The notes: generated by a model not told the origin, from the sequence alone. A stretch of DNA of 33,500 bases from an uncultured Prevotella sp. (GCA_947302435.1 CAMYVQ010000027.1:1-33500), one strand, 5' to 3'; shown: positions 6,865 through 15,852, counted from the stretch's first letter. Numbers and translations are program-made.

Positions 6865-7035
6865 TTAATAGTCGTCCTCCTCCCAGTCGAAGCCACGAGA
6901 GTTTGCACCCTCGTCGCCACCTGCGCCACGATCCACCAAGCCTACGCTGGTGCCGTTCAACGTCTGCATCAACGGCTCGGCAAGACGGACAATCTGGATT
7001 TCAGGCTTCTGATATGCTTGTTTCATTGTTTTCAT
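6865..7035 (-). CDS. Small acidic-tailed peptide (family shared with 21781-21948)
   Basis: A 56-residue gene starting MKTMKQAYQKPEIQIVRLAE and ending GFDWEEDDY. It is preceded by a strong Shine-Dalgarno AAGGAGG, uncommon in this phylum, 10 bases before the ATG; a second ATG three codons in is possible. It starts 19 bases after the stop of the 1,533-residue surface protein and ends 9 bases before sufE. The N-terminus aligns with the peptide at 21781-21948 as K-x-x-Y-Q-x-P-x4-VR-x8-L, and both end in a Trp plus acidic run. There is no hydrophobic signal. Function unknown; comparable short Y-x-x-P peptides are, to my knowledge, common but uncharacterised in Bacteroidetes. Confidence 0.75.
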   Translation of the reverse strand: MKTMKQAYQKPEIQIVRLAEPLMQTLNGTSVGLVDRGAGGDEGANSRGFDWEEDDY

Positions 7036-7054
7036 AAACTTTTTCCTCCTTCTT

Positions 7055-10000
7055 TTATTTATTGACGATTACCTTCTTGTTGCCTTTTACGTAGACACCG
7101 GCACGGGTGGGTTTTCCGTCCAGCTGACGACCGTCGAGCATGTACCAGCTGTCGTCGGCCTGACTGTCGTTCATGACGTTGCTGACCGCATTCGATTCCT
7201 CGTCATCAAGCACCATCATGACACGTACACCGGCAGGGAGGTTCTTCATTTGGAAGTAGGCACGGCATGAGTTGACATTCATGGCCTTGCTCGGATAGTA
7301 GAGGCCATTGTTACTGCCTACATAGCGCACCGTCTGATCCTCACCGTCGAAGTGTACAGGCGAGAACGAGCCGATAAAGTCAACATAGTCTGTCGTGGCT
7401 GGCTTTGTCTCCTTCAACACATTGGCATCCATGAAGGTCGGGTTCGAGATACTTGTGGAAAGGGTGCCATCCAACAATATAGATGTAAACGAGGGATCAC
7501 CCTCCGTGATGGTCACGTATCCGTGGCTCTCTCCAATCAAATTCATGGAGCCATCGAAACTGCAATGATATATATTGACTCTTGGGTCTGGATCCCATAA
7601 AGAAGGAACGATACGGATCTTGCCCACAAAGGCACCACAGACTGCTGTGCTCATACCAGTGAGGTCGAAGGCGACATCACTCTGACAATTCCTGATCGTG
7701 TTAGGCGTATAGTAACCATCAAAGACTACATGAACAAGGCTCGATGTGTAGTGCTCCTTCACCTTGATGGTACCGCCAACCTTCAGGTTCTGGATGGTGG
7801 CACTATGGATATAGGCAAACGGAGCGGCGGGATGGCTGTCAGTGTTCCAGTTGAGTGTCAGTGTGTGGTTGTTTCCGTCGAATGTCCCTCTGAAATTGCT
7901 GAGGGCAGTACCGATGGCAGTGGCATCAGCATCCAAGGTCACGTCGCTATACAGCATGGCACAGAGGTTGGTCGAGCCATTGTTGACAAGAGTGGCGAAA
8001 GCATTCCAGTCTGCTTGATCATTGATGATATAGTTGCCATTCGTGTCATACTTTGTTTCGCCAGAGTCTTCGGTATGCCACTTGATAATGTAAGGAGTTC
8101 CAGCCTTCAACGTTGTCGTGGCAGGCTTGAAGTAGATTTTCACGTCGTTGCCCTCACAGGTAGAACGGTCAAGTTCGCGGGCTACGGCACCATAGAAAGG
8201 ATTGCCTTCCTCAGTAAGATCAAGACTGAACGGCAGGCAGATGGTGTTCCAGCTGTCGTTTTTCTTGAACGAGCGATTATCCAGTGTCACGTCGACATCA
8301 TCGAACGACTCTGCCTGATTGATCTTTTCGCCGTTGTCAGCATCGTTGGCCAGTATCAGACTGTAGGACAGTTCCACGTCGATCTTCACATTCTTGGCAG
8401 GCATCGTGAAAGTATAGTGTTCCCCTTCTTCCGTAATGTCTGCATCGACTGAATGCACGCTATTGACAGTATAGTCGTCGTCAGCGTAGACACTGAATGT
8501 CACTGTCTCGCCTGCTTCATAGTAGGACTTGCCGGTGACCAGCGTGACATGAGCATTATCGACTGTCACTTCGTAGTCAGTGTAGGTCACATTGTAGTAC
8601 CCTGTACCACTATAGTGGATGCCTTCTGTCTGCCTCGAAGCATGCTTACACGTAACCGCCACGGTGTCCCTGTTGCTGTTGAAAGCCAACATGGCAACAG
8701 AGATCATCTCTTTTGCCTGGAGATCCAGAGATTTCAGACTCGACCATGAGAAGGCTGCCCTGCCAATCTGGGTGAGGTGGGCAGTGTTGCCAGTGAAGCT
8801 TTGCAGTCTGGAACCCCAGAAAGCGTACTGGCCGATTCTCTCAATTTCGTTACCCCCCAACAGCATGACAATAAAGTCATTAGACCCATCATAGAATTTG
8901 CCTTCATCTCCATATTCGTCAGTGCCGATTTTGGTAAGCGTAGTGGCAGTTGCATCGTCTGCACCAAGAGCTTTGTACGCCTTCGGTATGACGATATAGT
9001 CTGACATTGAGAAACCGGGAATAGACGGCATCAGACTGTGGTATTTAGTCACTTTGGAGCCATCGAAGTCAAATTCGCTGAGCACTTCGGGACTGTCAAT
9101 CGTAATCTCGCTACGAGTACCGTCGTCATTTGCCTTATAGTAGGTAGTGACGGCATCCACTGTACGAGAGTAGTATGCCTTGGTTCCCGTAGTATAGATA
9201 CCTGTCGCATTGTCAAGACTTGGCTGAACGGCCTCATGATACACATACTCGGAGCTCTTCCATACAGCCTTATAGCTGCGGTTACCCTTGGAGCCTTTCT
9301 CTATCGTCACAGTCGTTGTAGCGGATACAAGATCGGTGCCAGTCCATCCTACGAAATCAAAGCCGTCCTTGGTGGGATTGTTCAGCGTGAAGGTTTCTGT
9401 GTTGACGGTGTACGTAGCCGGGTTCGGGGCAGAAACGGTTCCTTCATCCAGGTTGTATTCAATATTGTATGTGATGGGGGTGGCCGATCTCGAAATCTCC
9501 ACATTATTTCCCGCAGGCATTGTCAGGGTATAGACTCCCGTAGCAGCATTACGGACAAGGGTGCCAAAGTCTGCCTGAAGCGCATTGCCGTCTTCAGCAA
9601 TGTCAGTGAAGGTGACGACTTCTTTTTCACCGGCATAGAAGCTCACGGCTGACGACATACCACGATTGTCCTGATAGGTCTTGATGCCCGTGACAAAATA
9701 ATAGTTATTGAGAATGCCGAAATCCAGCTGGATCTTATCAGATTCCTTCGTCGTCACTTCGTATGCCTGCATGCCTTCGTTTGTACCATCCTGTTCTTTT
9801 CCCTTAAAATAGCAGTTCTCAAACACACAGTCATCTGTGTTATACTTATGATTCACATCATCGTATTCGTATTTGTAGACAAACGCATTTCCTTCAGCCG
9901 AAAGATTCGGAGTGGCAAACAGACAGTTGGTGAACCTTACCTTAGAATAGGCTGTGTTTGCCTCGACACAGTTGTCGCCCACAAAGCCACCGACACATTT

Positions 10001-11656
10001 TGTGTTGGTATTGCTGATAGCTCCATTGAACAGACATCCCTGGAAATGCAGATATTGCCCGGATTCCGTGTTGCCATTGACTTTTCCAACGAAACCGCCA
10101 TGATAGCCGTCGAAATCCAGTTCGTTGTCTGTGTCAATGCTCACATTCGAGATACAGTCGATGATCGTGCCTCCGTTTGCTTCACCGTTTCCAGCACTTG
10201 CAACCAGGCCTGCTGCCCATTTCTTCCCTGCAGCCACATGGATAGTACCGGTCACGATAAGGTTCTGAATCATCGGTGCGCCAGTATAGCGGAACGGAGC
10301 GCAGTAATCCTCGGTTGCCTCATAATTGATGGTCAGCGTGTGGCCATTGCCTAAGAAATGGCCCTTGAAAGGATGCTCTGGAGTTCCCACCATGACATTC
10401 CCCTCTACGGTGATGTCGTTGGTCATACTATAATACTTGCCATTCGTATCATCCAAAGCTGTCATGAGGACAAGGGCAACCCAGTCCTCATAGCTGCCCA
10501 CCTTGTAGGGATTTGCCTGCGTTCCCTCGCCTTGCAGCAAGCTGGGCATAATGATGATATCACCTTGGTAATTGGGTGTCAGCGTATAGACACCGTCAAC
10601 GGGACTGTTCAGCGTTCCGTTGTATGCAAGATAGCTGCCTGCACCGGTCAGCTCGAAGGTTGACACACCGTTTGTATAGAACACCTCGCTAACTTCATTG
10701 ACACCAGTGGTGGGACCCACAGTCTCCGTCACATTGCCGAACAGGACAGTCCCAGTGGTAAACACACGATATGCGGGTCTGCCTTGCTGGGTTACGTGCT
10801 CTGAAAGTGTATAGGCCGTAGAATAGTTGTCCGTAAAGACTGTAAAATCTTTTCCTACCAAATTCGCAAAGTCTGCATTTGAGCCCGTGCCCAACATGCC
10901 ACCCATGAGCAAAGGGGCGAAGACACTGTTGCTGATGCTTAAAGCACCGTTTCCAGCCAATTTGGCTACAAAGCCGCCATAATTGGATCCCTTTCCCTCC
11001 AAAATACCATCGAATACACTGTTCGTAATGGTAACGGTACCTGCATCCACATGGGCGAAGTAGCCGCCCATGCGACTGCCGACATCGGTTCCCACATAGC
11101 TGACGATCAAACTGTTGCGGCAATTCTCCACGGTACAGCCACCACTGTTTACCTGACCTACCAAGCCCGACACTTCTTCAGCCATCGACGAAACGGAGCC
11201 AGCCAAATGCAGGTTCTTGATGGTGGCACCATCCACCGAATAGAAAGGCGCGGCATTGAAGTAGTTCGACGAGAAGTCAAGTGTCAGCTTATGGTTACCG
11301 CCATCGAAAGTACCCTTGAAAGGCTTGCTATAGCCTACGAGAAAGGCACGGATGTTGGTGTTGTTTCCAGAATTTGCCGTCAGTGTTACGTCTCCTGTCA
11401 TCTGGAAGAATTTTCCATCGGCACGCTCGGCGTTGACCATCTCCACAAAATCTTTCCAGTCCTGCTCAGACCCGATCTGATAGGGTGTTGCCTCATCACC
11501 CGATCCGTCGATGGCCCTGGCCTGTTGGGGCACCGCAATCCATGAGACCAGTGTGAGTAGCATCACTGCCATCCACTGTCCGAACATCATACCTGTCCCT
11601 CTAGCTACCAGAGCCATCCAGACCTTTCCAACTTTTTCTTTCATTGCTGTTATCAA
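7055..11656 (-). CDS. Giant secreted surface protein with GLUG-like modules, InlB-type repeat and BspA-type LRR
   Basis: A 1,533-residue protein. A signal-like stretch occupies residues about 25-48 and ends PQQARA. A module of the type 'DW..F...Y.MT.DVTL...PFKGTFDGGNHKLTL...APF...I.NL..G' occurs three times, near residues 50-200, 375-520 and 1205-1330; it resembles the beta-helix repeats next to GLUG motifs. A Listeria-Bacteroides (InlB B-type) repeat spans about 727-796 (YNIEYNLDEGTV to GWTG to YKAVW). BspA-like leucine-rich repeats lie at about 925-990 (IERIGQYAF, LTQIGRAAF). The C-terminus (WYMLDGRQLDGKPTRAGVYV) resembles the sorting tails of Bacteroidetes secreted proteins. It is probably an adhesin or glycan-binding surface protein. 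The promoter is seen at 11723-11754, and the small acidic peptide gene follows directly. Confidence 0.85.
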   Translation of the reverse strand: MITAMKEKVGKVWMALVARGTGMMFGQWMAVMLLTLVSWIAVPQQARAIDGSGDEATPYQIGSEQDWKDFVEMVNAERADGKFFQMTGDVTLTANSGNNTNIRAFLVGYSKPFKGTFDGGNHKLTLDFSSNYFNAAPFYSVDGATIKNLHLAGSVSSMAEEVSGLVGQVNSGGCTVENCRNSLIVSYVGTDVGSRMGGYFAHVDAGTVTITNSVFDGILEGKGSNYGGFVAKLAGNGALSISNSVFAPLLMGGMLGTGSNADFANLVGKDFTVFTDNYSTAYTLSEHVTQQGRPAYRVFTTGTVLFGNVTETVGPTTGVNEVSEVFYTNGVSTFELTGAGSYLAYNGTLNSPVDGVYTLTPNYQGDIIIMPSLLQGEGTQANPYKVGSYEDWVALVLMTALDDTNGKYYSMTNDITVEGNVMVGTPEHPFKGHFLGNGHTLTINYEATEDYCAPFRYTGAPMIQNLIVTGTIHVAAGKKWAAGLVASAGNGEANGGTIIDCISNVSIDTDNELDFDGYHGGFVGKVNGNTESGQYLHFQGCLFNGAISNTNTKCVGGFVGDNCVEANTAYSKVRFTNCLFATPNLSAEGNAFVYKYEYDDVNHKYNTDDCVFENCYFKGKEQDGTNEGMQAYEVTTKESDKIQLDFGILNNYYFVTGIKTYQDNRGMSSAVSFYAGEKEVVTFTDIAEDGNALQADFGTLVRNAATGVYTLTMPAGNNVEISRSATPITYNIEYNLDEGTVSAPNPATYTVNTETFTLNNPTKDGFDFVGWTGTDLVSATTTVTIEKGSKGNRSYKAVWKSSEYVYHEAVQPSLDNATGIYTTGTKAYYSRTVDAVTTYYKANDDGTRSEITIDSPEVLSEFDFDGSKVTKYHSLMPSIPGFSMSDYIVIPKAYKALGADDATATTLTKIGTDEYGDEGKFYDGSNDFIVMLLGGNEIERIGQYAFWGSRLQSFTGNTAHLTQIGRAAFSWSSLKSLDLQAKEMISVAMLAFNSNRDTVAVTCKHASRQTEGIHYSGTGYYNVTYTDYEVTVDNAHVTLVTGKSYYEAGETVTFSVYADDDYTVNSVHSVDADITEEGEHYTFTMPAKNVKIDVELSYSLILANDADNGEKINQAESFDDVDVTLDNRSFKKNDSWNTICLPFSLDLTEEGNPFYGAVARELDRSTCEGNDVKIYFKPATTTLKAGTPYIIKWHTEDSGETKYDTNGNYIINDQADWNAFATLVNNGSTNLCAMLYSDVTLDADATAIGTALSNFRGTFDGNNHTLTLNWNTDSHPAAPFAYIHSATIQNLKVGGTIKVKEHYTSSLVHVVFDGYYTPNTIRNCQSDVAFDLTGMSTAVCGAFVGKIRIVPSLWDPDPRVNIYHCSFDGSMNLIGESHGYVTITEGDPSFTSILLDGTLSTSISNPTFMDANVLKETKPATTDYVDFIGSFSPVHFDGEDQTVRYVGSNNGLYYPSKAMNVNSCRAYFQMKNLPAGVRVMMVLDDEESNAVSNVMNDSQADDSWYMLDGRQLDGKPTRAGVYVKGNKKVIVNK

Positions 11657-11722
11657 AAAATATCCTTAATTTTACCTTATCAGAAACAATATCACATGTA
11701 TATGATGTCATTGTTCAGCCTG

Positions 11723-11754
11723 CAAAATTACGCATTATTTACATTTTAGCCAAA
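11723..11754 (-). promoter_or_regulatory. Promoter of the giant surface-protein gene
   Basis: On the minus strand TTTG (11754-11751), a 20-bp spacer and TAATTTTG (11730-11723) match both the -33 and -7 elements of the Bacteroidetes housekeeping promoter. The predicted leader is about 60 nt before the ATG at 11656. Confidence 0.75.
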
Positions 11755-11782
11755 TTTTAGCCTAAAAAGAAGACATTTAGCC
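11744..11782. repeat. Three TTTAGCC direct repeats in a divergent promoter region
   Basis: TTTTAGCC occurs at 11744-11751 and 11755-11762, and TTTAGCC at 11776-11782. The first copy overlaps the -33 element of the surface-protein promoter and the third lies about 36 bp before the TonB-receptor ATG. Spacings are 11 and about 20 bp, near one and two helical turns, which suits a regulator binding one DNA face. Confidence 0.55.
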
Positions 11783-11817
11783 ATAATAAAAAGACATCAA
11801 CGAGCGTTTAAATTGAG

Positions 11818-14223
11818 ATGAATCAACATTCTTCGCATCGTTTACCCATGCTGGTGCTCGTCTGGTTTCTGACGGGCATTGCTGCGTTTGCACAGTCGTT
11901 CACGGTGAGGGGGACGGTGAAGGACGGTGAGGGCAATGCCCTCGAACTGGCCACCGTGAGCTGCATGGAGCAGGGCAAGGTGACGATGACAAACCTGAAA
12001 GGGGAATTTTCCTTCAAGCTCAACAGTGCCGACTCGGTCGTCGTCAGGTTTTCGATGGTGGGCTACAAGCCACGTACCCGCGTGCTGCGCAATCCCCGGA
12101 CGACGCAGACCCTTCAGATCTCGTTGCAGCCCATGGACGAGCTGGGCGAGGTGGTGGTGTCGGAAAAGCGCCGCCAGACCTCACAGACCGAACAGCTCGA
12201 CATCAAGGACATCAAGGCGGCCCCGTCGGCCAGCGGCAATGCCGTGGAAGAGCTGATACAGCAGCAGGCCGGTGTGTCCACCCACAACGAACTCTCTTCC
12301 CAATACAATGTGCGCGGCGGCTCGTTCGACGAAAACTCCGTATATATTAATAATGTGGAGGTCTATCGTCCGTTGCTCATCCGCAGTGGCCAACAGGAGG
12401 GACTTTCGGTGATCAATGCCGACATGGTGGAGAGCGTGGGCTTCTCCAGCGGCGGCTTCTCGGCCAAGTACGGCGATAAGATGTCGTCGGCCCTCGACAT
12501 CACCTACAAGCGGCCCAAGGCTTTCGAGGCAACGGCTATGGCTTCCCTGCTCGGTGGCTCGGCCTATTTGGGCATGAGCAACAAGAAGTTCTCCATGAAG
12601 CACGGCTTGCGCTATAAGACCAACCGCTATCTGTTGGGATCGCTCGATACGAAAGGCGAATACAATCCGAATTTCTTTGACTATCAGACACATATCACCT
12701 ACGAACCGAACCGCCGATGGACATTCAGTTTGCTGGGCAACATCTCGGAGAACCACTATAATTTCAGTCCTACCGATCGCGAGACTTCGTTCGGAACGAT
12801 GGAGGATGTGAAGTCGTTCAAGGTGTATTTCGACGGACAGGAGAAGGACATCTTCCGTACCCTTTTCGGAACGGCCAGCATCACCCGTCACTTGGGCGAC
12901 TCCACCCATGTGCGGCTCCTGTGGTCGGCTTTCCACACCAAGGAACAGGAATGCTACGACATTCAGGGACAGTACTGGCTCGACGACACGGAGTCGTCCG
13001 AGAATCTGGGTGTGGGCACCTATATGGAGCATGCGCGTAACTATCTGACGGCCAACGTGCAGAGCGTGAAGCTCATGCTCGAGAAGAAGCTGCGCAGGCA
13101 TGACATTGAGAGCGGCATCACCATGAAATGGGAGCGCATCAAGGAGCAGAACCGCGAATGGGAGATGAGGGATTCGAGTGGCTATTCCGTTCCCCACACC
13201 AGCAACCGATTGGACCTGATCTACACACTGGCTTCGAAAAACGACATGAACTCGCGCCGCTTGGAAGGCTATGTTCAGGACGTGTGGCGTTGGAGCACGG
13301 GCGATGCCGACGATGAGGACAGCTACCAGACATTCTACACGCTGACCTACGGCGTGCGCTTCAGCAACTGGTCGTTCAATAAGGAGACCACCGTCTCGCC
13401 CCGTGTGTCGTTGGCTATCGTTCCGGCATGGAACAACGATGTCACCCTGCGCTTTGCCACGGGACTCTACTATCAGGCACCTTTCTACAAGGAACTGCGC
13501 GACACGACCACATTGGCCAATAACATCACCGTGGCCACGCTCAACTCGAAGATAAAAAGTCAGCGTTCGCTACAGTTCATAGCGGCCATGGACTACCGTT
13601 TCCGCATGATGGACCGCCCCTTCAAGTTCACTGCCGAAGCCTACTACAAGGCACTCTCGAACCTCATTCCCTACAACGTGCAGAACGTGAAGGTGACCTA
13701 CTATGGACAGAACATGACTTCGGGCTATGCCGCCGGTCTCGACCTGAAGCTCTTCGGCGAGTTCGTCCCCGGCACCGACTCATGGCTGACATTCTCGCTC
13801 ATGCGCACCCAGCAGAAGTTCAACAATGTGTGGGTGCCCATGCCTACCGACCAGCGCTATTCCGTCAACCTCCACTTCACCGACTATTTCCCCGGCAGCA
13901 ACCGCTTCAAGATGACCCTTCGCCTGGCCTTTGCCGACGGACTGCCCTTCGGTGCCCCCCACCGTGGATTAGAGGGGCAGAACTTCCGCGCACCGGCCTA
14001 CAAACGTGCCGACATCGGACTGAGCTATCAGGTCTACAGGAACAGCCATCCCTCTGTCTACGCGCTGAAGAATGTCTGGTTAGGGCTCGACTGCCTGAAC
14101 CTCTTCGGCATATCGAATGTCAATTCCTACTACTGGGTCACCGACGTTACCAACAAACAGTGGGCAGTCCCCAATTTCCTCACTGGCAGACAGCTCAACG
14201 GGAAAATCATCGTGGAGTTCTGA
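11818..14223 (+). CDS. TonB-dependent outer-membrane receptor with CarboxypepD-regulatory-like domain
   Basis: An 801-residue protein. The signal peptide ends near residue 26 (TGIAAFAQ). A carboxypeptidase-regulatory-like beta domain covers about 28-112 (FTVRGTVKDGEGNALELATV to LQISLQPM). A plug domain covers about 130-240, with the typical YNVRGGSFDENSVYINNVEV segment, and then a 22-strand-type barrel ends in the aromatic-terminal signal GKIIVEF. Such receptors import ligands across the outer membrane using TonB-ExbBD energy. No SusD partner follows, so this is not a complete polysaccharide-utilisation pair and the ligand is unknown. It is divergent from the giant surface-protein gene and shares a 161-bp control region with it. 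No clear TAnnTTTG box was seen for it. Confidence 0.93.
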   Translation: MNQHSSHRLPMLVLVWFLTGIAAFAQSFTVRGTVKDGEGNALELATVSCMEQGKVTMTNLKGEFSFKLNSADSVVVRFSMVGYKPRTRVLRNPRTTQTLQISLQPMDELGEVVVSEKRRQTSQTEQLDIKDIKAAPSASGNAVEELIQQQAGVSTHNELSSQYNVRGGSFDENSVYINNVEVYRPLLIRSGQQEGLSVINADMVESVGFSSGGFSAKYGDKMSSALDITYKRPKAFEATAMASLLGGSAYLGMSNKKFSMKHGLRYKTNRYLLGSLDTKGEYNPNFFDYQTHITYEPNRRWTFSLLGNISENHYNFSPTDRETSFGTMEDVKSFKVYFDGQEKDIFRTLFGTASITRHLGDSTHVRLLWSAFHTKEQECYDIQGQYWLDDTESSENLGVGTYMEHARNYLTANVQSVKLMLEKKLRRHDIESGITMKWERIKEQNREWEMRDSSGYSVPHTSNRLDLIYTLASKNDMNSRRLEGYVQDVWRWSTGDADDEDSYQTFYTLTYGVRFSNWSFNKETTVSPRVSLAIVPAWNNDVTLRFATGLYYQAPFYKELRDTTTLANNITVATLNSKIKSQRSLQFIAAMDYRFRMMDRPFKFTAEAYYKALSNLIPYNVQNVKVTYYGQNMTSGYAAGLDLKLFGEFVPGTDSWLTFSLMRTQQKFNNVWVPMPTDQRYSVNLHFTDYFPGSNRFKMTLRLAFADGLPFGAPHRGLEGQNFRAPAYKRADIGLSYQVYRNSHPSVYALKNVWLGLDCLNLFGISNVNSYYWVTDVTNKQWAVPNFLTGRQLNGKIIVEF

Positions 14224-14343
14224 CCCCTCGCTCGTCGGAAAATGACGGGCACCAAATGACCGCGAGGGCTGACTTTTGTCAAAAATTGACTTGGTAATTG
14301 ATATTTACAAAGGCAAAAATGGCGGTTTTGCCTTTCTTCTTCA

Positions 14344-14351
14344 TACCTTTG
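14344..14351 (+). promoter_or_regulatory. -7 box of the 14376 gene
   Basis: TACCTTTG matches TAnnTTTG. It lies 24 bp before the ATG at 14376 and within the longer open frame that begins at 14298, which argues against the more upstream start. Confidence 0.55.
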
Positions 14352-14375
14352 CCCCCGATTATGATAGTAGCAAAC

Positions 14376-15020
14376 ATGAATCTGCATGAGGTTTTTGCAT
14401 GCCTCATGAGCGAATTGCCGAAACTGAAATGGAAACGCGACTCCCTTCTGCAAAAGGCAATCAAGGAAATCAGGAAAAGCGAAGAAGGACTCGTCACATT
14501 GATGTACGACTACAGAATACCATCGTCAAACAACCAGTATATCATCTATTTCCATCGTGAACAGCCCTTTGGCCCCGTTGTGTCAGGTTTCCTCTTCGTA
14601 TTGTTCGACGGCAACAAGCGTTTTGTCATCAAGTGGACGGAAAAAGGCATCCCCGAAATCCATATCCTGACCAGCCATTTTCTGCAACGGTATAAGGAGC
14701 GGTTCTTGAAACAGCCGGAACTGACTGCCAATGAGGTGGCGGTCAGGTATTTCTCACGCAATGGTGCCATGAAGCCCATGATGGTCGACGAGCGCATCAA
14801 CAAGCACATCGAGGAGTACGGCGAGTTTGCCGGCGAGGGTTTCTTGGTGCAGGACGGCTTCTGCTTCAAGCTGTCTGGCGAAGAGGCGTTGGAGGGTGGG
14901 GAACAGCCCATCCGCATCAGCTTCTTCACCACGTTCATGCCCCTCTCCGACATGACAGACAGCCAGCGCGAGGCCATTTTCGACGAGTGCATGAAGGACA
15001 TCGATGCCTTAGGCCGCTAA
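14376..15020 (+). CDS. Hypothetical protein, unrecognised family
   Basis: A soluble protein of about 215 residues starting MNLHEVFACLMSELPKLKWK. The frame is open from 14298, but the upstream part would cross the -7 box, so 14376 (or ATG 14361) is preferred. The middle has alternating beta-like and helical segments (NQYIIYFHREQPFGPVVSGF, RFVIKWTEKGIPEIHILTSH) and a basic helix FLQRYKERFL. The His-Phe-Leu-x-R-Tyr-x-x-R stretch is the only motif that stands out. No signal peptide or membrane segment. It lies between a TonB receptor and luxS, each with separate promoters, so the context says little. No function can be assigned. Confidence 0.7.
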   Translation: MNLHEVFACLMSELPKLKWKRDSLLQKAIKEIRKSEEGLVTLMYDYRIPSSNNQYIIYFHREQPFGPVVSGFLFVLFDGNKRFVIKWTEKGIPEIHILTSHFLQRYKERFLKQPELTANEVAVRYFSRNGAMKPMMVDERINKHIEEYGEFAGEGFLVQDGFCFKLSGEEALEGGEQPIRISFFTTFMPLSDMTDSQREAIFDECMKDIDALGR

Positions 15021-15060
15021 TTTCTCTTTTGTAACGTCTGTATTTTCAAAATAATAGTAT

Positions 15061-15068
15061 TATCTTTG
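15061..15068 (+). promoter_or_regulatory. -7 box of luxS
   Basis: TATCTTTG matches TAnnTTTG and lies 29 bp before the luxS ATG at 15098. A TCTG at 15037-15040 with 20-bp spacing is a weak -33 candidate. The box rules out the GTG at 15068 as a start. Confidence 0.65.
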
Positions 15069-15097
15069 TGGCCAAATTACAGTCAAAATTAAAAAGT

Positions 15098-15592
15098 ATG
15101 GAAGTTATACAGAGTTTCACCATCGACCACACCCACCTCAAGCCTGGGATTTATGTGTCGCGTGTCGACAAGGGTTTTACCACTTTCGACCTTCGTATCA
15201 CCGAACCGAACAAGGAACCGGCAGTGGCCCCTGCGGCCATTCATAGCATCGAGCACCTGATGGCCACTTGGTTTCGCAACTCCAGCGCAAAGGACGATGT
15301 GGTCTACGTAGGCCCCATGGGCTGTCTCACGGGCATGTATATCATCATGACGGGCGATTATTCCGTTGAGGACATGCGTCAGCTGACCATCGAATGCTTG
15401 GAGTGGATGCTGACCCAGACAGAAGTCCCGGCCACCACTCCCGAGACCTGCGGCAACTACCTGCTTCACGACCTGCCCATGTGCAAGTGGGAGTGTACGC
15501 GCTATCTGGACCGTCTGAAGAACGATTTCCATTCAGAATACACCAAGCTCCAGGTTACGCTCAGCGACGGCAAGACCTTTGCCGATGCCTGA
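15098..15592 (+). CDS. luxS: S-ribosylhomocysteine lyase LuxS
   Basis: A 164-residue protein, the usual length of the family. The zinc ligands are H49 and H53 in IHSIEHLMA and C118 in ETCGNYLLH; the catalytic Cys is C76 in GPMGCLTGMY, and Glu52 is the general base. LuxS cleaves S-ribosylhomocysteine to homocysteine and DPD, the precursor of autoinducer-2, as part of the activated methyl cycle in the cytoplasm. It is a single gene with its own -7 box; no pfs or methionine gene is adjacent. The three-unit palindrome at 15682 lies about 90 bp downstream, before the converging tRNA gene. Confidence 0.97.
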   Translation: MEVIQSFTIDHTHLKPGIYVSRVDKGFTTFDLRITEPNKEPAVAPAAIHSIEHLMATWFRNSSAKDDVVYVGPMGCLTGMYIIMTGDYSVEDMRQLTIECLEWMLTQTEVPATTPETCGNYLLHDLPMCKWECTRYLDRLKNDFHSEYTKLQVTLSDGKTFADA

Positions 15593-15681
15593 CTTGTCAC
15601 TTTTCCATCAACGGCAGCGGAAAAATCACTGAACCAGATGACCGCTACACGTCCTTCGTTTCATCATTGTTTTTAGGCCGT

Positions 15682-15750
15682 TTTACAAAGTCGACGACTT
15701 TGTAACACAAACTCGTCGAGTTTGTCACACAAAGTCGTCGACTTTGTAAA
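15682..15750. repeat. Three-unit palindromic element, sequence type 2 (copy 1)
   Basis: Three 19-bp palindromes, ACAAAGTCGACGACTTTGT, ACAAACTCGTCGAGTTTGT and ACAAAGTCGTCGACTTTGT, start at 15685, 15707 and 15729, exactly 22 bp apart with 3-bp spacers. Each has perfect 9-bp arms around one central base. Units 1 and 3 with their flanking TTT/AAA are exact reverse complements over 22 bp, so the whole 69-bp block is one near-perfect palindrome. It lies between the luxS stop and the converging tRNA-Leu unit. A near copy lies at 32885-32953. Confidence 0.92.
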
Positions 15751-15852
15751 TTCATTTCATATCAATGCCGAAACGATGTGTTTGCAATGGTCAGATGAAC
15801 TTCAGTTCAGCAGTTTTCTGGATGACAGCGTTTGAAATGCATAATTTACAAT

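Noticed and set aside
7730..8452. Plus-strand open frame inside the giant surface protein gene
   Set aside because: The minus strand is open for 1,533 codons with repeated modules; this frame has no motif or promoter.
14225..14268. Possible terminator after the TonB receptor (CCCTCGC ... GCGAGGG)
   Set aside because: The stem is only 7 bp with a loop of about 30 bases and no T-tract follows closely.
15685..15747. Possible CRISPR array in the 22-bp-period repeats
   Set aside because: Spacers are only 3 bp, units are palindromes and there are just three; no cas genes are present.
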